Program-made: the position numbers and the translations under genes
The notes under the pieces: generated by a model
What the model was told of the DNA's origin: nothing
Database searches by the model: none
The model's input: the letters and a program-made list of their open reading frames with translations, nothing else
DNA from: Mycteria americana
Lineage: Eukaryota; Chordata; Aves; Ciconiiformes; Ciconiidae
NCBI RefSeq assembly: GCF_035582795.1
Contig: NC_134373.1
Span: forward strand, 14,220,001-14,284,000
Direction: 5' to 3'
DNA length: 64,000 nucleotides
Part shown: positions 1 through 13,100 of the stretch, piece after piece
How the letters are laid out: every line of letters starts with the position of its first letter
Numbering within the stretch: position 1 is the first letter of the stretch

Positions 1-3000
1 ACTGCAGCAAAAGAGATCTGAGGCAGGCATTAGGAACAACTTCCCAGTCCTTCTGAGCGCTGGAGAGTTGTGGGATCTCTGTGGTGAGAAGTTTTTAAGC
101 AAGTCAGAGAGTCATCTGTCACTTGGCTGTGCCACAAGGCGAGGAATAGGAGCCACAGAGGAGGTTTCTAGAGGTGTTTTTTCTAGCCGTATTTTCTTAT
201 ATCATTGGTAGTTCTTTCGAAAGCATATTTCTTATCTGTCCTGGAGGCGAAGAAAGACTACTGAGTGTTTAGTCCTTCTCCACAAAGCTTCCACCAGTGG
301 AATTTGGAGGGTAGTGAGCGCAGTGGTGAATCCAAGCTGATCTGTTCAGGAGATTTGATTTTCCCTTTCATTCAGTCCAGGAAGCACATTCTCGGTGGTA
401 CTCTCAAGTCTAGGCGAAGTTGGAGCTTACCTCTGAGCTTGTTAGCAAAAGGCTTGATTCAGACTAGCTGTTTCTGGAGAGGTAGAACGAACACAACCAG
501 GAAGAGGCAGAAACCTTGTCTTTAGAGGATGGTGGAAAGCTGTGCACGATTGTTGACTGCTCCTTCAGATAGCTTCCTTCTGCCAGGCATGCTTGTGACA
601 CTAATCCCAATAATTAAAGGACTTTCTATCCCTTCGATGTATGTAATTGGGGATGGTGAATGAGCTTCATATCTACCACCCCTTCTATTTTCTCAGTGCC
701 TCTTGGCCTTTTCATGTCTCTTCTGCATTGCGTCAGTGCCTCCTGGCAAATTTTGTCTGTGTCTGTCTCAGATAGAGCCAAGTGTGTGTCTGGCCTTGAG
801 AAATAATCATAAATTTTGTTCTGTCAGGAGGAGAGGCTGGGACAATCCAGTTGAGATTTGAACCTGTAGTTCAAGGTGTTTTAGGGATTTCATATCACTT
901 AACCCATCCCCTCCAGGTGTCACTTGTGTCTGACACGTAAATTATACTGGAGGAATAAGTGGAAGATTGCTTGGTGCTCCAGAAGAAGGTTACGAGGCAA
1001 GCCTGTGTCTTTAAAGAGTGTGCCTTCTAATAAATGTTATCTGCAGAGAAATACACCAGCCCCTACATAAGTAGTTAATGTTACTGCTTCAGTGTTGGCT
1101 TATAAAACAACTTTATCACCTCTATGACGATAATGATTAACAAACTGATTTACAAGGGTGGGGTCAAAGCCATTTGGCAAATTTAGCTTGTCTCACAGTG
1201 ACAGTGGTACAGAACCTGAGTTTTACAGTATTTTCACCACTTTACCTGGAATACTAAACCCTGGTAGTGGAGCTCTTAAGCAGAGCAGTAGCAACAGACA
1301 CTCCTCTATGAGGATAATAACCAGGGTTTCCTCCTGTGCTTCTGGTACATGAGGAGATTACAGGTCCAGGTCGAAGGGTTCAGGAGAGTTGGGGACATTT
1401 CTAGCTCCCTTCTCAGTGTTTATTCCCTGATCACTTAGCCACAGTGAAGTGACGGTGTTCCTAGACACACTGTTACAGGGTGCCTGTGGTTGTTGGCTGT
1501 CCCTTGTGTCAGAGCTGGCAGAATATAGAGGTGTGGGTAGATTTCTCTTCCTTCTCTTAGATTCTGGATAGCTTCTGTTAAAATATCCTTCATCTGTTGA
1601 TTCTCCATTATCTTGGATCTTAAAATAAGAAAAAAATGTTATTAACTGCTGCTGATTTTACTTTAATTATCATATGTTAGAAATTACCCAGACTAGCAGA
1701 TTTAATCTAACAATTATTTTAATCCAGAAACCCTTGATGTGGTTTAACATACTGTGACACTTTTCAGAATTTGGACTTCTTAACCTCGGCAGTTCCTCAC
1801 ATCGAGCAGAACAGTGTATCTGAAAGCTCAGCAAGTTATATCCCCTTTACTGCCTGTCTTGACAGTCCTCATGTAGGTGATCAAAGGTATTTATGATCTC
1901 CATGCTACGTAAACACCTACTGCACTTTTAGAAGTTGGTAGAAATGCACAGACAGGGTAGGAGATTTGATGACCCTCACTCAAATTCACAACATAGACTC
2001 CTGCAGGGATGGAGGTCTCACTCCTTACCTTTTACTTCTTAGCTAACATTCTCAACAGGGTCCCTCCCCTCAAAACAAACACTACAAACAAATGGTACTG
2101 TTTTTTATCTCCTGTCCAGAAAGTTCATCGTGTCTGATAGATTTCAGTGTTGATTTATGTGGCCATGATGCAAAGGTTGGGTATTTCTGTGGACCTGGTC
2201 TAATAGGTGGGCGGAAGGCTATGGAGGCATTACTTGAAGCAACAGTGGATTAGAGCTGACTCATTTTTCCTTCTGTTTCCGCACGTTCCCCTTCTAGTTC
2301 GCCCTAAAGCCCTTGTAATATTACTTCTTTGGGAATGACACAGTCTGAGTTTGGAGGGGACTTCTGTGCTTACCCTGTCTAATCAATATTTGATTGCTTT
2401 TCAGTGATACCCAGTCAGAGGCTTCTATTATGTCTTTTTAATTTGAACAACTGTCAGGAACTGGAACAGACTCTAATTTTGTATTAGGTTTTTTTCGTGC
2501 ATTTTTTTGTCTTGTTCTATTTTCCAAACAGAAAGTTATTACAAGCCGTGAGTATAGGTTACCATCTCTCTGGGTTAGAACTCTCAATAGAGACGAGAAG
2601 TTCTGCCACTGTTACCTTGGCCACTTTTCTAGTTTGGTTTTTAATATGAAAACATATATATTGCAACACTGTGCTCACTACATTGCTCTCCCGTGGGACT
2701 AGTTTGTGCAACCCTCCTTCATGCTGGTATGTTCTCATACAAGGAGTCTTTGTTGACTGAAAAGGGAAGACGAAGTGACTTGGCTTCTCTCTGCTGTGTG
2801 TAACAGGCTGGAGTTTTGGACCCCCTGTACTGTGCTATATGGGAGGAGGAGGTTTAGGGGCAAGGCTAGGGCTGGGGAGTGGGCGCCGTCAGAGGTGGAC
2901 TTCTACCAGCATTGAGCTCGGACAACGGATGGGGTCAGGACAGAGCTGTAGCTCAGCGTGTCGGAGGTGAGGGGACTGCCTCTCCTCTGGCACAGGGCAG

Positions 3001-4072
3001 CGTCGTGGGCTCAAATGTGTCTTGAAGGTGGGGCACAGGGATACCAGTGAGAGTCCCCTGGGCAACGTGTGCTGCTCCTAGAAGTTGTCTGTGGGCAGCA
3101 GCCCTGTTGTGCACATAGTGGGCCACTGAGGAGGATTTCTCTGCCTGTGGAGGATGCTGTGGTCTATGGCCTTTTCAGTTCCTATTCTCTGGAGATAGCT
3201 GGCTGCCCACTTGTTTCTGAAAACATCACCTTGATAGAGCGAGGGAACTATGAGTAACTTCCAATCTTTGGATACAAGGATCCGGAAACCTCTGGGGGCC
3301 AGCAGCCCCCCTGACACGTAGTTAAACTGTGACTGATCACACATTACCCTCATGATCATATTAGTGTCATGTATCCAAAGGGATTTCAACTTGTACCGTA
3401 GCCCCTGCTGCCTTTCATCATCTCTGTCTTCCTGCTGAATCAGGAAGAACATAACCCAGTGCATGGGTTATGCGTCGTGTTTTCCTGCCGCCCAGAGCTC
3501 TCGCAGCCGTTGCCGACATTGGCTTGTTGGCTAGCGTTCAGCAGTCCCCACATTTCACCCCAGCCTCACTCATACAGAGCATAATTGTTTCTTTGGATTT
3601 ATACTGCTACCCAGCTGAACAGTAGCACAAAGATATATGGAAAGAAAGTTTGATTTACCTTTACCCATACCTTTGACTTGTATGAAAAGCCACTGTTCTA
3701 GAAATAATCTAAAATAACTGTCCCAGCACCCCTTCGGCATGTGTTCAGATACTGTGTACCCTTTTATTTTCTCCCACTGCTGCAGACAAGTCTCTGCCTT
3801 CCCCTCTTGCTTGCCAGTAGCACCTCAGCTTTCCCCAGCCGGGTGCAGGAGGCTGGGCAGCGGGGCAGGTTGCTGCTCCTGCTGGCTCTCCCGGCTTCTC
3901 CGCTCCCCTCCCCGGCAGCCCCGGCACCTGCAGCCGTGCTCTGGCCGAGGGATGCTCTCTGCAGTGTGGGAAGGGAGCCTGTACGGGAGGCTCCTCCAAA
4001 ACACGGTTTGTCCCATTTAGGGTGGGAAATATGTGGCAGTTAGTGTAAAAAGCAGTGTTCGTCTTGTTGGTT

Positions 4073-4160
4073 TAAGTTGTAAGTGCTTTGAGGGCAGGGC
4101 CTGTCTTTTATGTGTGTACATGTGGGTGTGTATTTTTTATACAATTCCTAACGCGAGACA
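4073..4160 (+). repeat. Eroded CR1/L3-type LINE or SINE 3' tail
   Basis: The text reads like a diverged copy of the common amniote repeat tail in which a 'ttgtaagct' box is followed by a 'gagggcaggg' box, a 'ctgtctttt' box and a GT-rich run leading into 'cctaacgc' (compare the usual 'cctagcac'). The order and spacing of the boxes match the family as I remember it. It is clearly old. The exact family cannot be settled by eye. Confidence 0.5.
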
Positions 4161-4636
4161 CGCAGTTAGGAGCTGCAGTATGCAAAGCCACGGCTTTCTG
4201 TCCTGTGGTAGCTTAGAGAAGTGTTTTTCCAGATCCACAGAGGTGGACAGTGATTCTGATCTGAACATTGGGGCTATTCAGAGACACAACTTGCTTTGGG
4301 CCTCCGAACACGAGTATTTTCCTCCCGTTGTCACCAAGCAGCATACCCCAATATATTCCGGGTGCAGCAGTGGTAAGCTAACTGAGGAGCGTGGCCCCAT
4401 GTCTGGAATCCTTTGGGGATGGGTTCCTTGCCCAGTTTAGGAAGGGAAAGCTGCGTTGCACCGTCCATTAATTGATGACCAGATGCATCGATCACCTTTC
4501 ACCCTTAATTTTGGACAACAAAACAGTTGCACTACAAAGAATTTGGATTAGGAAACAGACCTTGCTCTTCATGTGTGCTGTAGGTAGAAGAGAATCTGAA
4601 CTCAGCAAAATTTTAAATTGCTTTAAGCTTGATGCT

Positions 4637-4717
4637 CTTTTTTTTTCTTCTTTTTTCCCCTTTTTCCGTTTTTTCCCCTTTTTCCGTTTTTTCCCCTTTT
4701 TCTTTCCTTTTTTTTTA
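4637..4717. repeat. Pyrimidine-rich 18-bp tandem repeat
   Basis: An 18-bp unit, TTTTTTCCCCTTTTTCCG, is repeated at 4651-4668 and 4669-4686, with a partial third copy from 4687. T-rich sequence flanks it on both sides. The whole tract is almost pure pyrimidine on the plus strand and lies inside the PLEKHM3 intron. Confidence 0.9.
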
Positions 4718-4923
4718 AAGAGACAAGAATATATTTTTAAGCCTTTGCAGGTGCATGTTGAGGCTGTATTATGTTACAGGGATAAGTTAATGGTGAAATT
4801 TTTGGTTTCTGTTCCTTTGGCATACTCTTAACTTAGTCAGTTTTGTGCTACATTTCCACATTTCTTATGAAATGCAGTGGACTGTTTCTGCAGCTTGTAG
4901 TGTGTGATTTCACAGTTTCTCTA

Positions 4924-4960
4924 TTTTGTAAACTTATTTTGTAAGCTTATTTTGTAAACG
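4924..4960. repeat. Short tandem repeat, three copies of a 13-mer
   Basis: TTTTGTAAACTTA at 4924-4936 is followed by TTTTGTAAGCTTA at 4937-4949 and a truncated third copy from 4950. It is intronic and no function is suggested. Confidence 0.85.
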
Positions 4961-5882
4961 GAAATGTCCTTAGGAGAGGTTTGGGTCAAAGCTTAGGAGT
5001 GACTCCAACAGTGAGAACAGACGTGTGCTGTGATAGACTGCAGGGGGGCTGTGGAGTCTCTGTCACTGAAAGGCTTTAGGAACAGATACAGCTGTAAAGG
5101 ATAACATAGATGTTGCTGGCTCTGCCAAGACGGCTTCTTGAGGTCTTTCCCCCTCCCCCCCCATGATTTCCCTGATATCTGGATAATGCATTACACTTGT
5201 TTAACACACTTCTGTTCTTTAATCGCTTGTGTTTCCTTGAAACTCAAGATCATTCCAGCATCAACTGGGAGAACATCCTGGGACTCTGCCATTGTGGTTC
5301 TGGGATGTCTAAACTGGCCGACCCTGGGCCTCCGGCTGTCACAAGAGAGTGCTTAGTCACAGGAGAAGTTTTGACACCTATGATTACATGTCGTGTGCTC
5401 CTTTTCGCAAGCCGTAAAACACTCACTGGGGAAGTGTTACCATGAAACTCCTCTTGAGGACAGCAAGTAGAAATCTTCCTTTTTGCTTGCCAGCGTAAAT
5501 GAAGACGAGGATTTTAATTTTTACTAGCTACAAACATGGATGAGAGAAGGCTGCAAGGAAAAGCCATATCCTGTTGCACAGCCCTGAGGTCTCTGATGAA
5601 ACAAAATGACATAAAATTCACAGATGCTAAAAGCAGTGATAACATCAGTTTGATGTTGCATTTTGTCTTCCTCCTGTAATACAGTAAAATGGCTTGTAAT
5701 TCACATTGCAATATTGGCATGCATGACTCCCTGAAGATATCATCTTCATTGTATGTCTGCAGTGGCCAGAGTTACAAGCCAACCCACTACAGTGCTACAA
5801 CAAGCCATACAAATAAATAAATACATAGGGACAAACGACACCAGCTCCTCGGGGGCAGCTGCCCACTCTCCGTCTGTCTTGC

Positions 5883-5935
5883 TTAGGTTGTGAGCTCTTC
5901 AGCATAGGAAACCTTTTGTGCCTTGTACAGACTTA
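5883..5935 (+). repeat. Eroded CR1/L3- or MIR-type repeat tail
   Basis: The boxes 'ttgtgagctcttcag', 'ttttgtgcc' and 'ttgtacag' occur in the order seen in old amniote LINE/SINE tails and resemble the copy near 4.1 kb. The match is short and diverged. Confidence 0.35.
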
Positions 5936-8040
5936 AATTCACCCCTGGTACTTAGGAAGGTAACAGATTATGTTAGTTTTGTTTATTACATTATATAAAA
6001 TGATATTTTAATTCAGAGATTTAATTTTTAAGTCCTTGCTGGCAGTAACATTAGTACAGACTTAAGAGAGTTTGTTTGCAGCTCTGTCTTCAGCCTGGCA
6101 TTTTAAGCTGAGCTCTTGTGGCCTGTCAGAGGTAGTTGCTGTAGCATGAAAATGCTTTGGAAAATATGTATATATTGTGGTTTATTTACTAGCTTTGTAT
6201 GCGTATTTAATCTATTAGTGCTAAATGGCTTTTTGGATGGTGATTGTAGCTGTGTCACTAGCTGGGTGGCTTCGCTGTTTCTTTCCTCCTGTTTATTGAA
6301 TACTGTCAGCTTTTGTGTCTTTCCCGTACTCCCAACTTGTTTAGCTTTCAGACCCTGTGTAACTCTGGCGTCTGTGAGCAAAAAATTTCTTCCTTTAAAA
6401 TGAAAAACAAAACCCAGCCTAGGGGAGCTAAACTAACTTCTGACCATCTGTTAGAAGGTTAGTAATATCACTACCTTGAACTATAGTTTCATTTTTGTAT
6501 TTCATGCAGGAGCTTCTCTGCATTGTTTATATTCTGGTTGAAGGGGATCTTCCTATACCAGGATGCAATAGGAACGTCATTTTTCCTCTCACATGAGCAG
6601 ATGTCCTATCTGCAGTACTAGCAATAACATTGCCACTTCCTGCTGGTGCAGATGTTGTTAGCAGGCTAGAGCTGTAAGCAAAGAGGGGGCGCATTTCAGC
6701 CCATGCCATTCAATGCCATCAACATCAACGCTACCTATGCACCTCGTATTCCACGAGTACTCTTTAATAGTGACTATGTTGGCTAGTGGGCAGGAAGTTG
6801 CCCTGGAACACAAATTTATTTCCTTTCTGCTTTATGTAGGGGAGGAGCGCTTCCAAAATCTCTGTTCTTCTCTGCCTTGACCTTTGCTTTCTCTAGATTC
6901 ATTTACACTAAACCCAAATTACAAGTGGTGTGTTATCGTATTGAGGGAAGGCGTGCCTGAACTGAATCTGGCACACATTTAAGTGTAAATCTCCCCGCTC
7001 TTAGGTTCCAGGGCACAGCCCTATGCAAGCCTTCAATCAGCAATTATTGCATTCTTTTTCCTTTTTATAGGAGGTCACTATCAAATCCTGTGACACATTT
7101 CCATCACTAATCTGGCAGGCTGCCATTCAGACCACAGGAAGCCTGGGAGAGAAGAATATACACTTAGGGCCTTATTCTATCTTCATTATTCCCTACACCA
7201 GCAGAATTCCTTAAAGTCTCTGGAAGTTTGATCTGAATGGAAAGTATTTTGTCTGAATAGCACCCCTTATTGAGGCATTGTCACCGAGTCACAAATTTAG
7301 ATGAATGTTGTGGCTAGCAGTTTAATCTATACTGCAGGGCTGCTTTTTCACACCAACACAGAGAGTGCTAATCACTTCTAATGGTCTAGCAGGATTGTCT
7401 GGCAGTGAGGGACTTCTTGATCTGAGAGCTGGACACTGAAGGAAGAAAACGCAGTTCCTATTCAAGAGTTTATCTGAGAATTTATTTATTTTGGCAATGA
7501 AGGGAATATTGTATTTTAATGGTTTTCAATGGGAAACACAACCTTACTAAAGGAGGAAAGCCAGGGTTCATAAAAAATATGCAAAAAACTTGTGCTTTGG
7601 AGGAAAAGGAACAAAAGCAAAACTGTGATTTGTGCATAAAAAATAACAAGAAATGAGAATCATAAATGTCAGGCAGTATCCATAGCCATCAGTCAGATGA
7701 TAATATGGAAGCCTTAAACTCTTTTCCTATCTACTTTTTTGTACCTTAGCATATGAATGCATTGTTGTACTTAAAATTACTACTAATCTTGTATGTTATT
7801 GCCGTATAGACACTTACAGAGGTAGTAACTTTGTTTTTATGTTTGGATCATTGCCAGTTCATTGGTTACTATTATCACTTGGGATTTCATGGAGCTATAA
7901 TTGTTGGGAAGTAACTTTCCTATTGTTTTAACCAGCAGCACTTAGCTGCATTTCTGTATTAATAAATATTCTCTCAGTCCTTCAGGGACTTCTGGTCGTT
8001 TTTTGAGGGTTCATTCAATGTTGTCTTCTCCTCATTTCAG

Positions 8041-8198
8041 GTTATTGAAGGAAAGCTGGCTCCTTTCTTGGGGAAGGTGATCAAGTTTGCCACCTCTCAT
8101 GTGTACAGCTGCAGCCTTTGTAGTCAAAAGGGCTTCATCTGTGAGATTTGCAACAATGGAGAAATCCTTTACCCCTTTGAGGATATTTCTACAAGCAG
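8041..8198 (+). CDS. PLEKHM3: PLEKHM3 penultimate coding exon (zinc-binding/Rubicon-homology domain, N-terminal part)
   Basis: The exon is 158 nt. It follows a CAG acceptor ending at 8040 and is followed by a GT donor at 8199-8200. Read from its first base it gives [16 protein letters not shown]..., then the zinc-ligand pairs CSLC and CEIC, and ends in EDISTSR, with the final Arg codon split AG/G across the intron. This matches the C-terminal cysteine-rich domain (DUF4206/Rubicon homology type) of the PLEKHM family as I know it, and PLEKHM3 specifically in the wording around [26 protein letters not shown]3 is a PH-domain adaptor implicated in Akt-linked scaffolding in muscle cells; the family's zinc domain is typically associated with endolysosomal Rab binding. 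The remaining N-terminal exons lie outside the window. The split codon joins the next exon in frame, which confirms both boundaries. Confidence 0.93.
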
Positions 8199-10150
8199 GT
8201 ACTGTAATGTCAGTCATACATTTGACTCGCATATCATATCCTTGTGGATTCTCAGCCTCACGACCTCTTATTTAAATAACTAGGGACTGGATCCCACTAA
8301 TGCATATTTCTGTGCAGCTACACTAGGTTACTGGTCCAGAGAGGCCACCACAAGCAGACTTGGAAATAGATGGGAAGAGCTACTTCCCAAAGCCCTTTAA
8401 GTCTCAGAACAGCTGTTCAAAAAGAGAAGAGTCCCCAGCAGCATCACACAGTGTGATTTATCCAAAGCTCTTCTGACTTTGCAAAGCGTCCTGAAAAGCC
8501 AAATGGATTCTCTGGAGTGATCACAGACATCTTTCTGGTATCTGATGTCACTGGGCCCATGATGTACTGGGATTGTCCATTATAAAACAATAACCATCTT
8601 TTCTGAAGTGTTTTCCCCATGAAATGTTATGGCTAATTCTCTGCTTTCTGTGTGCATACTCCTCTGTGCCTATGTATGCAAGAATTTATTTTTTTTTTTA
8701 AATGGCATTGCTATTTGCAGGTGGCTACAAACTAAATATAAGCATATGCCAGTCCTAAGCTAAACAAAAGAACCTTTATTTCACTTTATATGGAGTGCTG
8801 GATGCCAGATCAGGGACAGGAGTTGCATGGAAAACCTAGAAGCAAAATGCAGGAAACTAGAGCAGACTTGGCAACACAGCAGTGTTATTACTCTTTTTCA
8901 AAAATGTCTTGGATTTTGAATAACAGAGATTTCTTTTTTTTTTAACTCAACAGAAAGACAGTATATCTGACAGCCCAGCATTCCTCCATAGATAAGTACT
9001 TTTCTGGCTGTTTCAAATACAGACATTTTAATTTGCTCTCCAAAGTGTTCCACTGAAGGGAAAAAAAAATTGAAGAGCCACCTTTGGAAACAATCAGGAC
9101 TAGCCTGTTAAAAGAGCTTCGTTAAGAATCTGATTCCCCTGGGTGCACAAAGATGTTAAATTACAAGTAACTAAGGACTACTCTTTGGGGATTTTCAGCC
9201 TGACCTGAGTTTCAAAGACTGTTTGCACATTCTTTTTCCAGACTCTCATTCTAAAAAATGCATTGACAAAGCAGTGGACATAAGCTAAACAAGGTGTGCA
9301 GCTGAGCTCTATAAATGGTTTTCAAGAAAGAATGTATCTAGGGTGCATGGTGATATAGGCTGAGTTTAAGAGAGAGAGACTAAGATGACATAAAACGTAA
9401 GGTGTCTATTGAGCCTGTATAAAAGGCGATTGAAGATATTCCCGAAAGATTGATGAGAACGTGTAAGAGCATTTGGGAAGACACGTTTACTTGAAGTGTC
9501 TGTGCATTTCATTTGTCTGGGGGATTTTTGGTCACAAAAACATTGTTGGGTGTATATTGTTCCCCCGCCCTTCAGCTGAGATCAGACATACCTTGCAATT
9601 ACAGAGTTTAAAACCTTCTGGAATCAAATAGTATTTGTCAGCAGTTCAGTGAAAGCCAAAAGAAGCGGCTCTAGCTCCTGTTTTTATGTGAATTAGAAGC
9701 CAGAAAGGACTTTTGTTCATGTTTCACAAATGTGAAGTCGTGGTTGATGTCGTGCCAAAGACAGCAGTCTTTGTTAATGATTTTAATTAAAACACAATCA
9801 GCATGAAAGGTTCTCCAATATTTCTCTTTCTTATTTTGTCAGAGGTCATTCTGCTTACTCCTTTTGTACTCCTTATCACTAGACCTTGCTTTTATCCCCA
9901 GTGTTTTCCATTTCCCGTCCTAGTTAGTTTTCTCATTACTGTTCGTGTGTGCACATGCACCTGTGTGAAACTAACCAGATTATTTCAGTTCCATATTTTT
10001 GCTCTTTTCCACCTTCAGGCTGGAGGCAAATCATGCCAACAGAGGTGCTTGTGTGTTTTACTCTGCAGCTCCATCAGCTGCAAAGCAGTGAGGGAGAAGG
10101 CCAGGTAGGGGGGTTTTGTGTTTGTTTCCATCTCTTACAGAGGACAGAGA

Positions 10151-10184
10151 TTTCTGAGATAGGTGTGCTGACCTACCTCAGAAA
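10151..10184. repeat. Short inverted repeat (14-bp arms, 6-nt loop)
   Basis: The arms TTTCTGAGATAGGT (10151-10164) and ACCTACCTCAGAAA (10171-10184) are complementary at 13 of 14 positions around the loop GTGCTG. Directly downstream is a TGACAAT-rich stretch containing a perfect 14-bp palindrome at 10202-10215 and a second copy of the ACCTCAGAAA box at 10253-10272. Confidence 0.85.
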
Positions 10185-13100
10185 TGACAATGACGATGTC
10201 ATTGACAATTGTCAAATGGACAAATGAAATGACAATGACAATTCTGACAATGACCTCAGAAATTACGATGACAAGTGTAAGGTGAGGAGGCTAGTTAGAA
10301 ATAGGTAGATGTACAGAGTAACCTGTGGCAGATGGAGTGGCAAGTCACAAAAGGTTCATGTGAAGATTTGCAATTATACCTGAAATTTCTGATGATGTAT
10401 GTTCAGCTTTCCTTGTTAATTAAGTGTCATACAGGGCTCAGAGTAAACAGTTACCTCAGATTTATGATTTAGTTGTACTATTCTGAGTCCACAATGTGCA
10501 GTGAGAATTGACTACGATTCCCTTTCTCCATCCTGGTTTTCTGGAATTGCTGTCTACAGCATAGTATTCATATTTTGTACTCAGTGCTAGACTGCCAAGT
10601 ACCCTGGCTGTAGCTGCTGAGTTAAGGAGGGAAGAGCAGCTGAGCTCTGAAGACCATGTTTTTCCTTCTTGCTTTTGAATGTTGCTCATTGACTTTTGAG
10701 CATGCTACTAATTCTACCAGCAAACTGGGCTGTTAGGTTAGAAATATTCAAGAGTGGGTGCATGACAGCTTTTGCAAACTTCACCTCTCTGCTGAATGTT
10801 TGAAAAGTGAAGTCTGTGTGTGCATGTGTGTGTTGAGCTGGCATTTGTTTTTCTGGCTACCTCCCTGACCTTTCTTGCTCTTTGGAGAGAAGAGCAAGAG
10901 CTGTCAGAGAGGCCATTACAATTCCAAGGTGGTTCTCAGCTGGCTGTTACCTTTCCATCTTCGTGGTCTCTTACGTCAGCTTTGAGATGGAGAGATTGTT
11001 TCTCTCCAAGATATTCTCAGCAGTTTCTGGAGCAGTCTTCAGTAGGAATTTATGAAGGATGGGTCGACTTTAGATAGATACAGCTGAGAGAAAAGGAGGG
11101 CCCCTCTTGAGAGCTGGAGTTTCTCTTTGGCCAGGTTATTTGCTTGAGAGTAATTTTTGTCAGTCCTTGAGCAAACAGAGTGAATACCTGGGTTATGCAC
11201 TCCTCAGGGTTTGAATACACATATATTACATACCCTTCTCTCACTAATCAGCATGACACATTCCTTTGTTGGCAAACGGTTCCAAACCAAACACAATCAG
11301 TTCACTTAATTAGCGGGTCTGTGGGCTGTGCTTGGCAGGCTCTTTACATCCTGCTCAACAATACAACGCAACAGTTTGCTGCCTTGAATGTAAGGGTGGG
11401 CTCACAAAGTCATAAGCTTTCTAATGATATTTCCTTTCTGTGGCTTTTCTTGGGAGGTGGCCATTCTGCACTGAGCTTAATGAAAGCCGTGATTCAGCAG
11501 TTAAACGACTTCTTAAAAATTGTCCCATCCTTTTGGATGCCTCTTCCAGTCAGTTTGATTCCTTTGTCCTCCATTTTCCTCTTTTCTGTCTTACCCATAT
11601 TTCTATAACAGTTCATTAGGGTTCTTTCTAAATTTCACAGTTTTGGCATCTTTTTGAAGGCCTTTAAATCATGAGAACTATATTTAAAGCCTCCTGAGTT
11701 AATTGCACATTTCATGGAGCAAATTGCCAGCTAATGTAAACTCTCACAGCTCAGCTTTTGCTGGAGCTCTGGCAACTTAAACAACCTGAGCATCTACCTC
11801 CTGTTTTATTTCTTGGACTAAATTTGCCCCGGGCTTAAATTTAGCAAATAAATGTATAAAATTATCCTATTATATCACTAATTTTATTTTTAGAAGTGTT
11901 GTGAAATGAGTTTAAATATCCCTGGTTATAAATTGGCTTGTTAGAGCTATCCTTGCCCATTTGTTAGCAGCCAGACACTGCCCTTCAAGTTGTTCTGATA
12001 ATGCTTGTTCTTCATTAATGTGGTGAAAAGGTTTTGTTTCTTTCTCCTAAAATAAATTTTTTTAAAAAGGCAGAAGTGAAAAGACAATGCCAGTGTAGTG
12101 GCACTGTTGTCTATAATATGTGGCGGTATTTGTTTTACAACCTAGAACAATTTTTAAAAAGTTTTAAATCTTAAGGAATACTGAGAAAAATATCATTGGA
12201 ACAAGAACAGAATTATTGATTAAAAAGGGTTTTCTGCCCAATTAGATAATTAAGTAATTATAGTTATGGTTAAGATTATTATATGCTACCCAGTTAATAA
12301 AGTTTTGGTCTTGCCTGTGTGTCGGCATCCTAGTGACTACTTTCCCAGGCAATTTGTTGTGTTTTGCTGGTAAAGCTACTTGCTTGGTTAAGAACTATTT
12401 AGTCCATTCCTTGCCTTTTATGTGGTGACTACAGATGTATGTGAACCATGGAGAGTTGCTCTTTTGTGTTCGTATTCATTTATCAAGGCTAAACTGTTTT
12501 CACTTTGCAAAGTTAATTTGTTCTGCAGATCGGTTAAGACATGTAGACCTTTTAAGATACAAACCAGAAGACCCAAGTTTAAAATAAACGTGCCACAGAA
12601 TGGGCTTGACTATATCAACTAGCTTGGATGCCTCTATAATCTTTGGCCACCATCCTGATAAGACCTATGAATGTACTTAACTTTACACATAGCGAGAAGT
12701 CTTACTAAAGGCTCTGATGCTGTGCTTAGCTTTATATGCATGCCAGAGTCTTTGCAAGATTACAGCTCACTGTGTTATGGATGCTGTGTCACTGGACAAA
12801 AACAGCTCTGAGCATTTGGGAGAAGGTTAAAGATAGATATTAGGTGGAGAGACTGAAATACGTCGTGTAGAGCACTTCCAGGAAATACCTTGGCACAGGT
12901 CAAAGGCATCACTCAAAGTACATCATTTTCCCTCCTGCTTTGATTAGTTTGTTTTATGCTAGACAGCCTTTCCCCAAGCCCAGTTCACCTGAGTTGTGCT
13001 AGTAGTTTAGTACCTAATTTTTGAAAGAGCTTAGCTTATCGGATGTTGATAGTTGGTTCAAAGTACCCTGAAGTGATCTGCTCAGCACTTTCTTTAAAGA

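Larger units (their letters stand above)
1..8040 (+). other. PLEKHM3: PLEKHM3 intron (3' part of the intron before the penultimate exon)
   Basis: I found no convincing coding exon in this stretch. It is inferred to be intronic because the exon starting at 8041 has a good acceptor (pyrimidine-rich tract ending in CAG) and begins in the middle of the PLEKHM3 zinc-binding domain. It holds a pyrimidine-rich tandem repeat near 4.65 kb, a three-copy 13-mer at 4924-4960, and two eroded repeat tails near 4.1 and 5.9 kb. Open frames here are short and unlike any protein I know. An upstream PLEKHM3 exon that I failed to recognise is possible. Confidence 0.6.

Noticed and set aside
3078-3464. 128-codon open frame on the minus strand in the PLEKHM3 intron
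   Set aside because: It has a normal ATG and mixed composition but resembles no protein I know and has no supporting splice or promoter context. A frame of this length is expected by chance in 64 kb; a protein database search would settle it.
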